From Gammaproteobacteria bacterium (GTDB taxonomy: Bacteria > Pseudomonadota > Gammaproteobacteria > Arenicellales > JAOTYS01), in contig JAOTYS010000075.1 in NCBI GenBank assembly GCA_029861795.1, forward strand, positions 1 through 14,159: a stretch of DNA of 14,159 bases, written 5' to 3'. Position numbers and translations under genes: made by a program. The notes beneath the pieces are model-generated. The model was not told where the DNA came from. It was given only the letters and a program-made list of their open reading frames with translations, and did not search any database. Of this stretch, positions 1 to 6,430 are shown piece by piece; position 1 is the stretch's first letter; the number at the start of each line of letters is the position of its first letter.

Positions 1-84
1 TCGCAACGCGTAGATCGCTTTTATAGTGCTGCAGCACAGGCGCAAAGATACAAGGTGCTGTATGAGAGCTTACGAGTCATTTGA
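1..84 (+). CDS. C-terminal end of a probable GT4 glycosyltransferase (partial)
   Basis: The first 27 codons are open from the window edge and end in TGA at 82-84. The peptide ends in AQAQRYKVLYESLRVI. This resembles the final amphipathic helix of GT4-family (group 1) glycosyltransferases, where an aromatic-rich stretch is followed by a helix ending in a pattern like 'Y..LYESL'. The stop codon shares one base with the ATG of the next gene (TGATG), which suggests translational coupling and a shared operon. The call rests only on this tail, so the family is tentative; that it is the end of a coding region is more secure. Confidence 0.5.
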   Translation, partial: SQRVDRFYSAAAQAQRYKVLYESLRVI

Positions 85-1106
85 TGGTTTCAGTCATGGT
101 CGAATCTCTGCGGGCAACCGCGAAACGCACCGCGGCGGTGGCTGCAGAGCTATCCGGACTGCTCAAATACAAGCGTAAGCAGAGTGGGCTGATCATTGTG
201 ATGCTACACAAGATCAATGACGAGTCAGACGCGCTTCAGTTGACTTTACGTCCGGAGTTGCTGGATGCGATTTTGACGGAAATTGGGGCGAGTCACGAAT
301 TTGTGTGCATGGACGACATTGAAGCGAAGGGGAGTGATCGTGAGTCTCAGGGGGGCCTCAAATTCGCCATCACGTTCGATGACGGCTATCGGGATAATTA
401 CGATCTGGCTTTACCAATACTCAAGAAGCATGGTGCTCCGGCGATCATCTATCTCAGTACCGCTCACATAGATGGAAAAACTGCGTTTTGGTTCGAGCAA
501 TTGGCCGCCGCTCTGTCGACGACGACCGAGCAGTACCTGGACCTTAAGTCGACGGGATTCGGAACTCGTTCATTGGAGACTGGGAACGATAGAGTTTCTG
601 CCCTCAGGTGGCTAAATGCAAGATTGAAAGAATACGATCAGGAGCGACGCGAAACTATCGTTCGCGAGATTCTCGAGAAGACAGTCGGTAAAACATCGCT
701 GCAAGTGCGTCCCATGCTGGATTGGTCTCTCGTGAGAGAGATGTCGAGGGCTGGTGTCCGGTTCGGCTCACACACGGTCACGCATCCGATACTCTCTAAG
801 GAAGAGTCAGAGCGGGTAGTCCATGAACTCCAGGAGTCAAAGAATATTATCGAGAAGAAAGCTGGTCTTAAGGTGAGTTCGTTCGCCTACCCGAACGGGA
901 CTAAGAATGACTTCGATGCATCAGTTATTGCCGAGGTAAGAAATGCTGGATACAGGAACGCTTGTACGACTATCAGCGGGATAAATCGGTCCGATACGCC
1001 CGTGTATGAATTACACCGCATCGGATTACACAATGCCATGTGTACCGATGCCATGGGTCGTTTCGATCCACTCCTGTTCTGGTCGAAGGTGCTGGCAGTA
1101 TTCTGA
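84..1106 (+). CDS. Polysaccharide deacetylase (NodB-homology, CE4-like)
   Basis: A 340-residue protein with a NodB-homology domain, predicted to remove acetyl groups (typically N-acetyl from amino sugars) from the polymer or its precursor with a divalent metal. Motif 1, TFDDG, lies near residues 97-101 and supplies the catalytic Asp and a metal-binding Asp. Motif 2, SHTVTHP, lies near 229-235 and supplies the two metal-binding His. Motif 3 is the FAYPNG segment near 267-272, and an LHRIG segment follows near 310. Between motifs 1 and 2 is an insertion of about 100 residues, as in longer EPS-locus deacetylases. I see no clear signal peptide, so a cytoplasmic or membrane-peripheral site is likely. 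The ATG at 84 overlaps the upstream stop (TGATG), so it is preferred over the TTG just before it. The next deacetylase begins 17 nt downstream. Family call is secure; substrate is unknown. Confidence 0.9.
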   Translation: MVSVMVESLRATAKRTAAVAAELSGLLKYKRKQSGLIIVMLHKINDESDALQLTLRPELLDAILTEIGASHEFVCMDDIEAKGSDRESQGGLKFAITFDDGYRDNYDLALPILKKHGAPAIIYLSTAHIDGKTAFWFEQLAAALSTTTEQYLDLKSTGFGTRSLETGNDRVSALRWLNARLKEYDQERRETIVREILEKTVGKTSLQVRPMLDWSLVREMSRAGVRFGSHTVTHPILSKEESERVVHELQESKNIIEKKAGLKVSSFAYPNGTKNDFDASVIAEVRNAGYRNACTTISGINRSDTPVYELHRIGLHNAMCTDAMGRFDPLLFWSKVLAVF

Positions 1107-1123
1107 ACTGCCGCAGCGTATAG

Positions 1124-1876
1124 ATGACCGCAGTGCTAATGTACCATGCTCTAAATCACGGCGAGCCAGGTGAGCGCTATTCGCTGCGGGCTTCAGTATT
1201 TGAGGAGCAGATGCAGGCGATTTCCAGAACTGACAAGCCGGTGATCAATATCGAGCAATATTTCAGGAATCCAGTGCAGGATGGGATTATTGTCACCTTC
1301 GATGACGGGCATGGTAGCAATCTAAATCTCGCTGTGCCTGTATTGAAAGCGTATGGATTTACGGCGACATTCTTTGTTACGACGGACTGGATAGGGAGCC
1401 GATCCCAATGGCTGGACTGGGACGACATAGGAAAGTTAATTGACCAGGATATGGATGTTCAGGCGCATGGCCACACCCACCGATTCATGAATGGCTTGCG
1501 GGGAGCTGAACTGCTCGGTGAATTGCGGCAACCAAAGGACCTGTGCAAGAGGATGGTCGGAAAAGACGTTCGGCACTTGTCGTTGCCCGGTGGCCGATAC
1601 TCCAAAGAGACGTTAAAGGTTGCGGGGCGCTGCGGCTATCGTACGCTTTCGACGTCGATCCCGGGGATCAACGAAAGCCGTCAAACAACCGAGCCATGGA
1701 TTCTAAAGCGCTACGTCATCCATCAGGGAACATCGAGAGAAAGCTTTTCTAAAATCATTCATTGCGATCGCCGGTACGCAAGGCGAATGGAAGCCCGATA
1801 TAGGATGAGAAGAGGATTCCAAAGTGTGCTCGGGGGTCGCCTTTATCACAGGTTGTGGTCAATGAGGAACAACTAG
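1124..1876 (+). CDS. Second polysaccharide deacetylase (NodB-homology)
   Basis: A compact 250-residue NodB-fold deacetylase, distinct from the gene before it. It begins MTAVLMYHAL, the usual first strand of this fold. Motif 1 TFDDG is at residues 58-62, motif 2 is HGHTH at 115-119 (metal-binding H115 and H119), and motif 3 is LPGG at 154-157. The catalytic Asp and the Asp-His-His metal triad appear intact, so the protein should be active. The C-terminal 40 residues are very basic (many Arg), which could favour contact with membrane or with an anionic glycan. No signal peptide is apparent. It follows the first deacetylase by 17 nt and ends 5 nt before the preferred start of the GT2 gene, so it is part of the same operon. 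The two enzymes share only the fold motifs and look like separate subfamilies rather than a recent duplication. Confidence 0.9.
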   Translation: MTAVLMYHALNHGEPGERYSLRASVFEEQMQAISRTDKPVINIEQYFRNPVQDGIIVTFDDGHGSNLNLAVPVLKAYGFTATFFVTTDWIGSRSQWLDWDDIGKLIDQDMDVQAHGHTHRFMNGLRGAELLGELRQPKDLCKRMVGKDVRHLSLPGGRYSKETLKVAGRCGYRTLSTSIPGINESRQTTEPWILKRYVIHQGTSRESFSKIIHCDRRYARRMEARYRMRRGFQSVLGGRLYHRLWSMRNN

Positions 1877-1881
1877 GGGCG

Positions 1882-3015
1882 ATGGCGATTGTATTTTGGG
1901 CGTTTTTAGCGCTTACGCTCTACACGTACGTGGGTTACGGGCTCCTGATATGGCTTCTAAGCAGGGTTCGCCCTAAACCTATCAAAAAGGCGGAGATCAC
2001 GCCCTCGGTATCAATTGTTATTGCTGCATATAACGAAGAAAAGTGCATTGCTGAGAAGCTGGATAATGTGCTGAGTTTGAACTACCCGGAGGGTCGGTTG
2101 GAGATCATTGTTGGATCGGACGCTTCCGATGACGCAACCGATTCCATCGTGCGGAGTTACGCGAGCAGAGGGGTCTCCCTGGTTCGGCTCGAGGGGCGGC
2201 AAGGAAAAACTGCGGTTCAAAACCGCTGCGCTGAGGTTTCTCGAGGGGAAATCCTGGTTTTTACTGATGCCACCACGCGTTTGCGCAGAGATAGTATTCG
2301 GATGCTAATGAGGAATTTCGCCGACGAAAGCGTTGGGTGCGTTGGAGGGAAACTGATCTATAGAAACAAGGGCAGTAGTCAAATTGGCGCGGGGGGTGTT
2401 GGCTATTGGAGTTATGAAGTGCTGATGAAGCGCTGGGAAAGCGCGGCTAATTCCTCAATTGGAGTAAGCGGTTGTTTTTATGCGGTTCGTAGCCGCCTTT
2501 ATCGTGCAATCGAGACGAACTTGATCAGTGACTTTGTCATCGCGCTAGACACTTTCAAAAATGGTTACCGCGTAGCCTATGAGGAGGGCGCTGTTTGCGA
2601 AGAGGACGTGCTTGATGATGGTGCCGACGAGCTTGCAATGCGGGTGAGGGTTGCTTTACGCACCTACTCAGCATTGCGCGCTCGGCAAGCTCTGCTGAAT
2701 CCCTTCAAATTTGGTCTGTTCTCTGTCCAACTGATTTCCCATAAAATGTTTCGTTATTCGGTTGGCCTCTTCCTGATAACTCTGTTGATTTCCAATCTAT
2801 TTCTACTCAGCACGCCATTTTACCAATTCTTTCTTTTCCTGCAGGCAGGCTTTTATGGTTCTGCATTTGTAGGCCATCTATGTTACAGGGGTCCTAATAA
2901 GCAGGGGATTTTGGCGATACCGCATTATTTCGTGTTGGTTAATATGGCGGCGCTGATCGCTTTAGCCAAGTTCTGTCGAGGAGAAACTATGATTGTGTGG
3001 GCGCCGCAGCGATAA
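1882..3015 (+). CDS. Membrane-bound family 2 glycosyltransferase
   Basis: A 377-residue processive-type GT2 enzyme that would transfer sugars from nucleotide donors at the cytoplasmic face of the inner membrane. An N-terminal membrane helix (about residues 2-26, FWAFLALTLYTYVGYGLL) is followed by the GT-A domain. SVSIVIAAYNEE (about 42-53) is the nucleotide-binding strand, FTDAT (about 127-131) is the DXD-equivalent, and ISDF (about 215-218) sits at the acceptor/base site. An RVRVALRTYSAL segment (about 255-266) resembles the R/QxxRW region, and two or three C-terminal membrane helices follow (about 293-365). The ATG at 1882 is preferred because it lies 5 nt after the preceding stop and places the membrane helix at the usual distance. 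A GTG at 1855 in the same frame would add nine residues and overlap the preceding gene. It converges on the sulfotransferase gene with only 15 nt between stops. Sugar specificity is unknown. Confidence 0.88.
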   Translation: MAIVFWAFLALTLYTYVGYGLLIWLLSRVRPKPIKKAEITPSVSIVIAAYNEEKCIAEKLDNVLSLNYPEGRLEIIVGSDASDDATDSIVRSYASRGVSLVRLEGRQGKTAVQNRCAEVSRGEILVFTDATTRLRRDSIRMLMRNFADESVGCVGGKLIYRNKGSSQIGAGGVGYWSYEVLMKRWESAANSSIGVSGCFYAVRSRLYRAIETNLISDFVIALDTFKNGYRVAYEEGAVCEEDVLDDGADELAMRVRVALRTYSALRARQALLNPFKFGLFSVQLISHKMFRYSVGLFLITLLISNLFLLSTPFYQFFLFLQAGFYGSAFVGHLCYRGPNKQGILAIPHYFVLVNMAALIALAKFCRGETMIVWAPQR

Positions 3016-3030
3016 TCATACGGATACTGG

Positions 3031-3945
3031 CTACTTCGAACTCCACAATGCCGTGAGATCACGGTCGAGCATACGACCTAATTTTGCGACTTCGGGTCGA
3101 TAATAACTAACGATTTTAGCGCGTAATTCCGGCGCAAGTTTCGGACGGGGAATAGGTTTCTCATTCAGTTGACCGATACGGTCTAACAATTTCTTACGCC
3201 TGGCGCTATTGGGCATTAGGACCTTGCCGGCCCAGATGACGGATCGTGGGGAATTTCGGAGTAAACGGGAAACGACCTCGCTGCGTGGTCGTTTATTGGC
3301 ATTTCTAGCGAGATGGCTGTCATCGAGCGTGGGCCGAAACGTACTGTCGACTCTGAGAAAGTCGAATACTTCTCGATAAACGCGCCGAGGTTCAGCCCTG
3401 AAATCGTCAAAGATAATGACGTGGACGTTTTCCCTTCCGAACGTGTCAAAGTAGCGCTGAAGCTGAGTGGAATATTTGGCAATCTCCCAATAATTTAGGC
3501 ATTCGAGTGGGTATGGATCATCGGGCAGCCGTCTGCCGTGCATTCGATCCCCAATCGCATCGAGGGCCTCGCCGAAGTCGAGAATATTCTCGGTGCGATT
3601 CCAAATCCGTTGACTGTGATAGGAGTAAATCATTTCCGCAGGATTGCGGAACATGGCAATGATCTTCGAATCTGGTGAGTACTCTTTTATGTTCCGCGCA
3701 GCCTTGCGGGAGTACAGATACCAGACAGAGGCCTCGCCAATTCGTTCGAAGCCTTCGGCGGCGGAGAACAATGAGAGGTACCATTTCTCGTCATGCCGGA
3801 AAGAAGCCGTAAGATCTGTGGCGAAAAAATGTGTCTCTTTCGGTACGGACATAAAAACCTGAGGGTGTTGCCTCAAATGTGAGTACAGTGCGCTTGTGCC
3901 ACATTTTGGCGCGCCAACGATAAAAAAATTAGGTACGATCGTCAT
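3031..3945 (-). CDS. PAPS-dependent sulfotransferase family protein
   Basis: A 304-residue cytosolic sulfotransferase-fold protein predicted to move sulfate from PAPS to a carbohydrate hydroxyl or amine. The N-terminus carries the 5'-phosphosulfate loop, FFIVGAPKCGTSAL (residues 7-20). KETHFF (36-41) and EASVWYLYS (71-79) are conserved in the bacterial heparan-sulfotransferase-like group. The 3'-phosphate-binding segment is IIAMFRNPAEMIYSYHSQ (95-112). The C-terminal LAPELRAKIVSYYRPEVAKL pattern is also typical. It is the only intact gene on the minus strand here, pointing tail-to-tail at the GT2 gene. That suggests independent control or later insertion. No strong Shine-Dalgarno precedes the ATG. 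A run of seven T residues (A at 3922-3928 on the + strand) sits in codons 6-8. The glycan substrate, and whether sulfation is on N or O, cannot be read from the sequence. Confidence 0.88.
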   Translation of the reverse strand: MTIVPNFFIVGAPKCGTSALYSHLRQHPQVFMSVPKETHFFATDLTASFRHDEKWYLSLFSAAEGFERIGEASVWYLYSRKAARNIKEYSPDSKIIAMFRNPAEMIYSYHSQRIWNRTENILDFGEALDAIGDRMHGRRLPDDPYPLECLNYWEIAKYSTQLQRYFDTFGRENVHVIIFDDFRAEPRRVYREVFDFLRVDSTFRPTLDDSHLARNANKRPRSEVVSRLLRNSPRSVIWAGKVLMPNSARRKKLLDRIGQLNEKPIPRPKLAPELRAKIVSYYRPEVAKLGRMLDRDLTALWSSK

Positions 3946-3995
3946 CCGAATGCTCGGGAGAAGTCTAGCGTTAGAATTCGAGTCTGCTCAATTTA

Positions 3996-4200
3996 TTATG
4001 TTAAAAGTATACGGTCTATTGTGCCGCTAACCGTCTTGGGAAACGCCTTCACGAAAGCGACATAGTCTAGGGAGTCATCTATATTCTCAAACGCATTGGC
4101 CGACAACAATAACTTGACCAGACTGCTACCAGTGTTCCGTTATGGTCGGCTACGAAATAACTAACCTGCTCAAATACCATGCCTCACAAAACAATGAAGG
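3996..4200 (-). pseudogene. Decayed C-terminal remnant of an AMP-forming acyl-CoA/acyl-AMP ligase (tentative)
   Basis: No intact gene lies here, but two overlapping minus-strand frames together read like the end of an ANL-family adenylating enzyme. The upstream frame (4180 down to 4082) gives MVFEQVSYFVADHNGTLVAV and more, resembling the 'DDxGTLVAYV' strand of the C-terminal subdomain. The second frame, shifted by one base and ending in two TAA codons at 3998-3993, contains YVAFVKAFPKTVSGTIDRIL. This closely matches the C-terminal A10-type motif, PKTxSGKIxR. The invariant catalytic Lys of that motif is Thr here. One indel around 4110-4125 would join the frames. AMP ligases occur in some XrtA-type EPS loci, which makes a relic plausible. 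The upstream boundary is approximate. The call rests on a short motif match and could be chance. Confidence 0.4.
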
Positions 4201-4311
4201 GGCATCGTTCATCAGGATTGTCCAGTTGAATGCAATTGTCTAGTCAGTCGATGCCGATTGCAGCCCAAATCGTTGGCGCTGAAGCGCGGCAAGATACCTG
4301 CGGAAAACAAC

Positions 4312-5466
4312 ATGACCAGAACGTCCGCGAACGGCATGTCACTTAGTTGCGAGGAGCTCGACTGCGACGCCTTCGACCGGTTGGAGGTGGAGTGGGGCCA
4401 GTTATTGTCGAACTCCTGCGCGGACCCGCTGGTAATGAGTTGGGCATGGATGAGGACGTGGTGGCGTGTCTTTGGCGAGTCGTCCGATGACCGTGAGTTA
4501 AGGCTCTTGTGCGTAAGAGACTCGGCTGGCGCACTGGTTGGTATCGCACCATTGTACTTGCAGGATTTTACGCAGTTCGGCAGCCGGTGCAGCCGCCTTC
4601 AGTTTCTCGCGGGCTGTTGGAGAGACAGTGACAATATCCGGTGTGAATATGTCGACTTCATTGTTCATGCCGGCTTCGAGCATCAAGTAGTCGGAGCGTT
4701 GCTTGACTATGTTCTTCACGAATGGCGCTGGGATGAGTTTGTAATCTGCAACCATTGGGTAAAATCTGAAAGCTATCGGTCGTTGAGGGAATTTTGCAGG
4801 GCCAACGGATATCTATTTAGACAGCATGAAAAAGGATATTCGCATCGATTGCAACTCGTAGGGACGTTTGCAGATTATCTATCCGGGCTCTCAGGAAGGA
4901 CCAGGAGCCAGATTTTCAACCAACGGAAACGGTTGGAGGCTCATGGAGACGTCAGCATAAGACAAGCGACTTCCACGGATCTGGATGGGGTGTTTGACCT
5001 GCTAAATAGGTTCCATGAACTGCGATGGGGAAAAAGGGTTTTTGAAGGAAATCGTAAGGAGTTTCACCGTCGGATTTCTAGGCTGTTACTTCAAAAGGGG
5101 GAATTGGAATTCACGCTGTTATGCGTACAGGGTAAGCCAGTTTCAGCTCTATACGATTTCGTGATCGGATCGGTGAAATACGGTTATCAAACGGGTTTCG
5201 ATAGAGACTTCGATAAGCGGTTATCCATTTCTAAATTGCATATGGGCTATTCTATCGAGTCGGCGTTCGAGAAAGGGCTGCAAGCGTTTGATTTCTTGCG
5301 CGGCGGTGGCCAGCGTGCTGGAAATTACAAGGATAATCTTGCTCAACCATACCGAGAAACCGCAACGCTACAGATTGTCAGATCTCAGAAACGGAAACTG
5401 TTGTACCAACTTTACGAAAGAATGCCGAATCAACTACGCGTGTTTGTTCGCGCACTTCCAAATTAG
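4312..5466 (+). CDS. CelD/BcsL-like GNAT (FemAB-like) acyltransferase
   Basis: A protein of about 384 residues with two tandem GNAT-like folds, as in the FemAB/CelD (BcsL) group linked to polysaccharide synthesis. It is expected to transfer an acyl or aminoacyl group to a sugar amine or hydroxyl in the cytoplasm. The first half has the conserved aromatic segment SWAWMRTWWRVFG (about residues 43-55). The second half begins with the FADYLSGLSGRTRSQ helix (about 186-200). It ends in FDFLRGGGQRAGNYK (about 326-340), the counterpart of the 'FDFLRGxxxYK' acyl-CoA-binding region. The ATG at 4312 is preferred because homologous folds begin only a few residues later. An in-frame TTG at 4258 would add 18 residues without family support, and an ATG at 4336 is also possible. 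It stands alone between a decayed region and a 339-base spacer, so it may have its own promoter. A paralogue lies at 10432-11553. Confidence 0.85.
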   Translation: MTRTSANGMSLSCEELDCDAFDRLEVEWGQLLSNSCADPLVMSWAWMRTWWRVFGESSDDRELRLLCVRDSAGALVGIAPLYLQDFTQFGSRCSRLQFLAGCWRDSDNIRCEYVDFIVHAGFEHQVVGALLDYVLHEWRWDEFVICNHWVKSESYRSLREFCRANGYLFRQHEKGYSHRLQLVGTFADYLSGLSGRTRSQIFNQRKRLEAHGDVSIRQATSTDLDGVFDLLNRFHELRWGKRVFEGNRKEFHRRISRLLLQKGELEFTLLCVQGKPVSALYDFVIGSVKYGYQTGFDRDFDKRLSISKLHMGYSIESAFEKGLQAFDFLRGGGQRAGNYKDNLAQPYRETATLQIVRSQKRKLLYQLYERMPNQLRVFVRALPN

Positions 5467-5491
5467 ACCATCGAGGCGAGGGCGAGCCTAC

Positions 5492-5511
5492 GGACCCTGA
5501 TTTCAGAGTCC
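5492..5511 (+). terminator. Short hairpin downstream of the GNAT gene, possible weak terminator
   Basis: GGACCCTG and CAGAGTCC flank an ATTT loop, forming an eight-pair stem with one C/A mismatch, 25 nt after the GNAT stop codon. There is no following T-tract, so if it acts as a terminator it is not a canonical intrinsic one. It could equally be a 3'-end-stabilising hairpin. Confidence 0.25.
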
Positions 5512-5532
5512 AACGAGAGCCGAGATGAGTTA

Positions 5533-5561
5533 TTGACGATTCCTCGGGAGCGCTGAGTCAT
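5533..5561 (+). promoter_or_regulatory. Candidate sigma-70-like promoter before the export module
   Basis: TTGACG at 5533-5538 is a good -35 match, followed after 17 nt by AGTCAT at 5556-5561, a poor -10 match. A 5-bp hairpin (GCGCT/AGCGC, 5569-5583) lies just downstream. It is placed where a promoter for the leader ORF and the OPX-to-kinase operon would be expected. The weak -10 keeps confidence low. Confidence 0.2.
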
Positions 5562-5620
5562 AGGCCCGGCGCTAGGGCAGCGCAGCCGTAGATGTTTTTG
5601 TCGGCCAGCGAGGTTCTGTT

Positions 5621-5809
5621 ATGTCAAATTGGAGCGCCGGCGAATTTTTTTTCGAGCATAATGCAGCATGGGCGCGTAGATATCTGACTCTACATTCTCA
5701 AAAGAAGACCCTAGCGCCGAAAAACAAGTCCGCTGGTGTACGACCTAAGAATTTGAGACGGCCGGCGACGAGAGCAATTGGCTTAGCTGAACAGACCACC
5801 TCATTGTGA
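5621..5809 (+). CDS. Small basic ORF overlapping the OPX gene start, possible leader peptide
   Basis: A 62-codon ORF of unknown function. It has an ATG preceded by GAGG at 5610-5613 with a 7-nt spacer, a plausible ribosome-binding site. Its TGA stop overlaps the GTG start of the OPX gene as GTGA, a common translational-coupling arrangement. The OPX gene itself has no visible Shine-Dalgarno. The peptide is basic, with an FFF run near residues 9-11 encoded over a T8 tract, and no membrane helix or signal peptide. No family is recognised. It could be a real coupled small gene, a leader ORF, or a chance open frame. The two translation signals argue mildly for the first two. Confidence 0.35.
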   Translation: MSNWSAGEFFFEHNAAWARRYLTLHSQKKTLAPKNKSAGVRPKNLRRPATRAIGLAEQTTSL

Positions 5810-6411
5810 AAAGAAGTTTTGTTGCGTTAATCGCCGGGATTTTGAGCGCATGCGCTTCGTCTGGGGGAGCCCAGTTCAGCGCGCTTGATTGTCCTACGTC
5901 GGTCTCTGGAGATTCGGTCTACCGAATGGGTCCCGGCGATGTCTTGCAGATCTTTGTCTGGAGAAATGAGGAGTTGTCGACCGAGGTTACGGTGCGCCCC
6001 GACGGTCGAATATCGACTCCGCTCGTGGACGATATGCTGGCGGCCGGCAGATCACCGTCGGAATTGGCCAGGGCGATCGAGGACGTCTTGGTTGAATTCA
6101 TCCGATCTCCCACGGTAAATGTCATGATCGTTAATGAAGGAAACGCCAATCAAGTTCAGGTGATCGGTAGTGTCGTTGAACCGTTAGGGCTGTCACACAG
6201 GGAAGGGCTCACGGTATTGGATGCCATTGTGGCCTCCGGAGGACTCAGCGAATTCGCTGCGGGTAACCGGGCTAAGATCATTCGTGAATTCGACGGCGGA
6301 CAGGCCGAGTGTCGCCTCAGACTTGACGATCTCGTGCGAAAAGCACGAATGGGCGAGAATGTTGCGTTGTATCCGGGTGATGTGATCGTCGTGCCGGAGA
6401 CGCGTCTCTAA
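5806..6411 (+). CDS. Short Wza-like polysaccharide export (OPX) lipoprotein
   Basis: A 201-residue lipoprotein of the polysaccharide export family, similar to the PEP-CTERM/XrtA-locus export proteins. A basic start and hydrophobic stretch lead to the lipobox L13-S14-A15-C16. The protein would be lipidated at C16 and act in the periplasm. The Poly_export domain runs from about YRMGPGDVLQIFVW (39-52) to about residue 108. One SLBB β-grasp domain follows (about 116-165, with QVQVIGSVVEPLGL). The protein ends soon after with GDVIVVPETRL. It lacks the extra SLBB repeats and the C-terminal amphipathic helix that forms the outer-membrane pore in E. coli Wza, so another protein must form the outer-membrane channel. 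The start is GTG in a GTGA overlap with the upstream small ORF; no in-frame ATG precedes the lipobox. The chain-length gene begins about 20 nt downstream. Confidence 0.88.
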   Translation: MKRSFVALIAGILSACASSGGAQFSALDCPTSVSGDSVYRMGPGDVLQIFVWRNEELSTEVTVRPDGRISTPLVDDMLAAGRSPSELARAIEDVLVEFIRSPTVNVMIVNEGNANQVQVIGSVVEPLGLSHREGLTVLDAIVASGGLSEFAAGNRAKIIREFDGGQAECRLRLDDLVRKARMGENVALYPGDVIVVPETRL

Positions 6412-6430
6412 TGGTTGTGAGGTTCTGGAG

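Noticed and set aside
4006..4011. TATACT on the minus strand as a -10 box for the sulfotransferase
   Set aside because: No acceptable -35 lies 16-18 nt upstream, and the element falls within the ligase remnant. It is possible but not supportable.
4114..4143. TTGACC followed 18 nt later by CGTTAT as a promoter for the GNAT gene
   Set aside because: The -10 matches at only three of six positions, and it lies over the probable ligase remnant, about 170 bases from the start codon. Too weak to list.
5634..5652. GC-rich stretch followed by T8 as an intrinsic terminator
   Set aside because: GCGCCGGCG is self-complementary only with no workable loop, so no stable hairpin precedes the T-tract. The run also lies inside a plausible small ORF.
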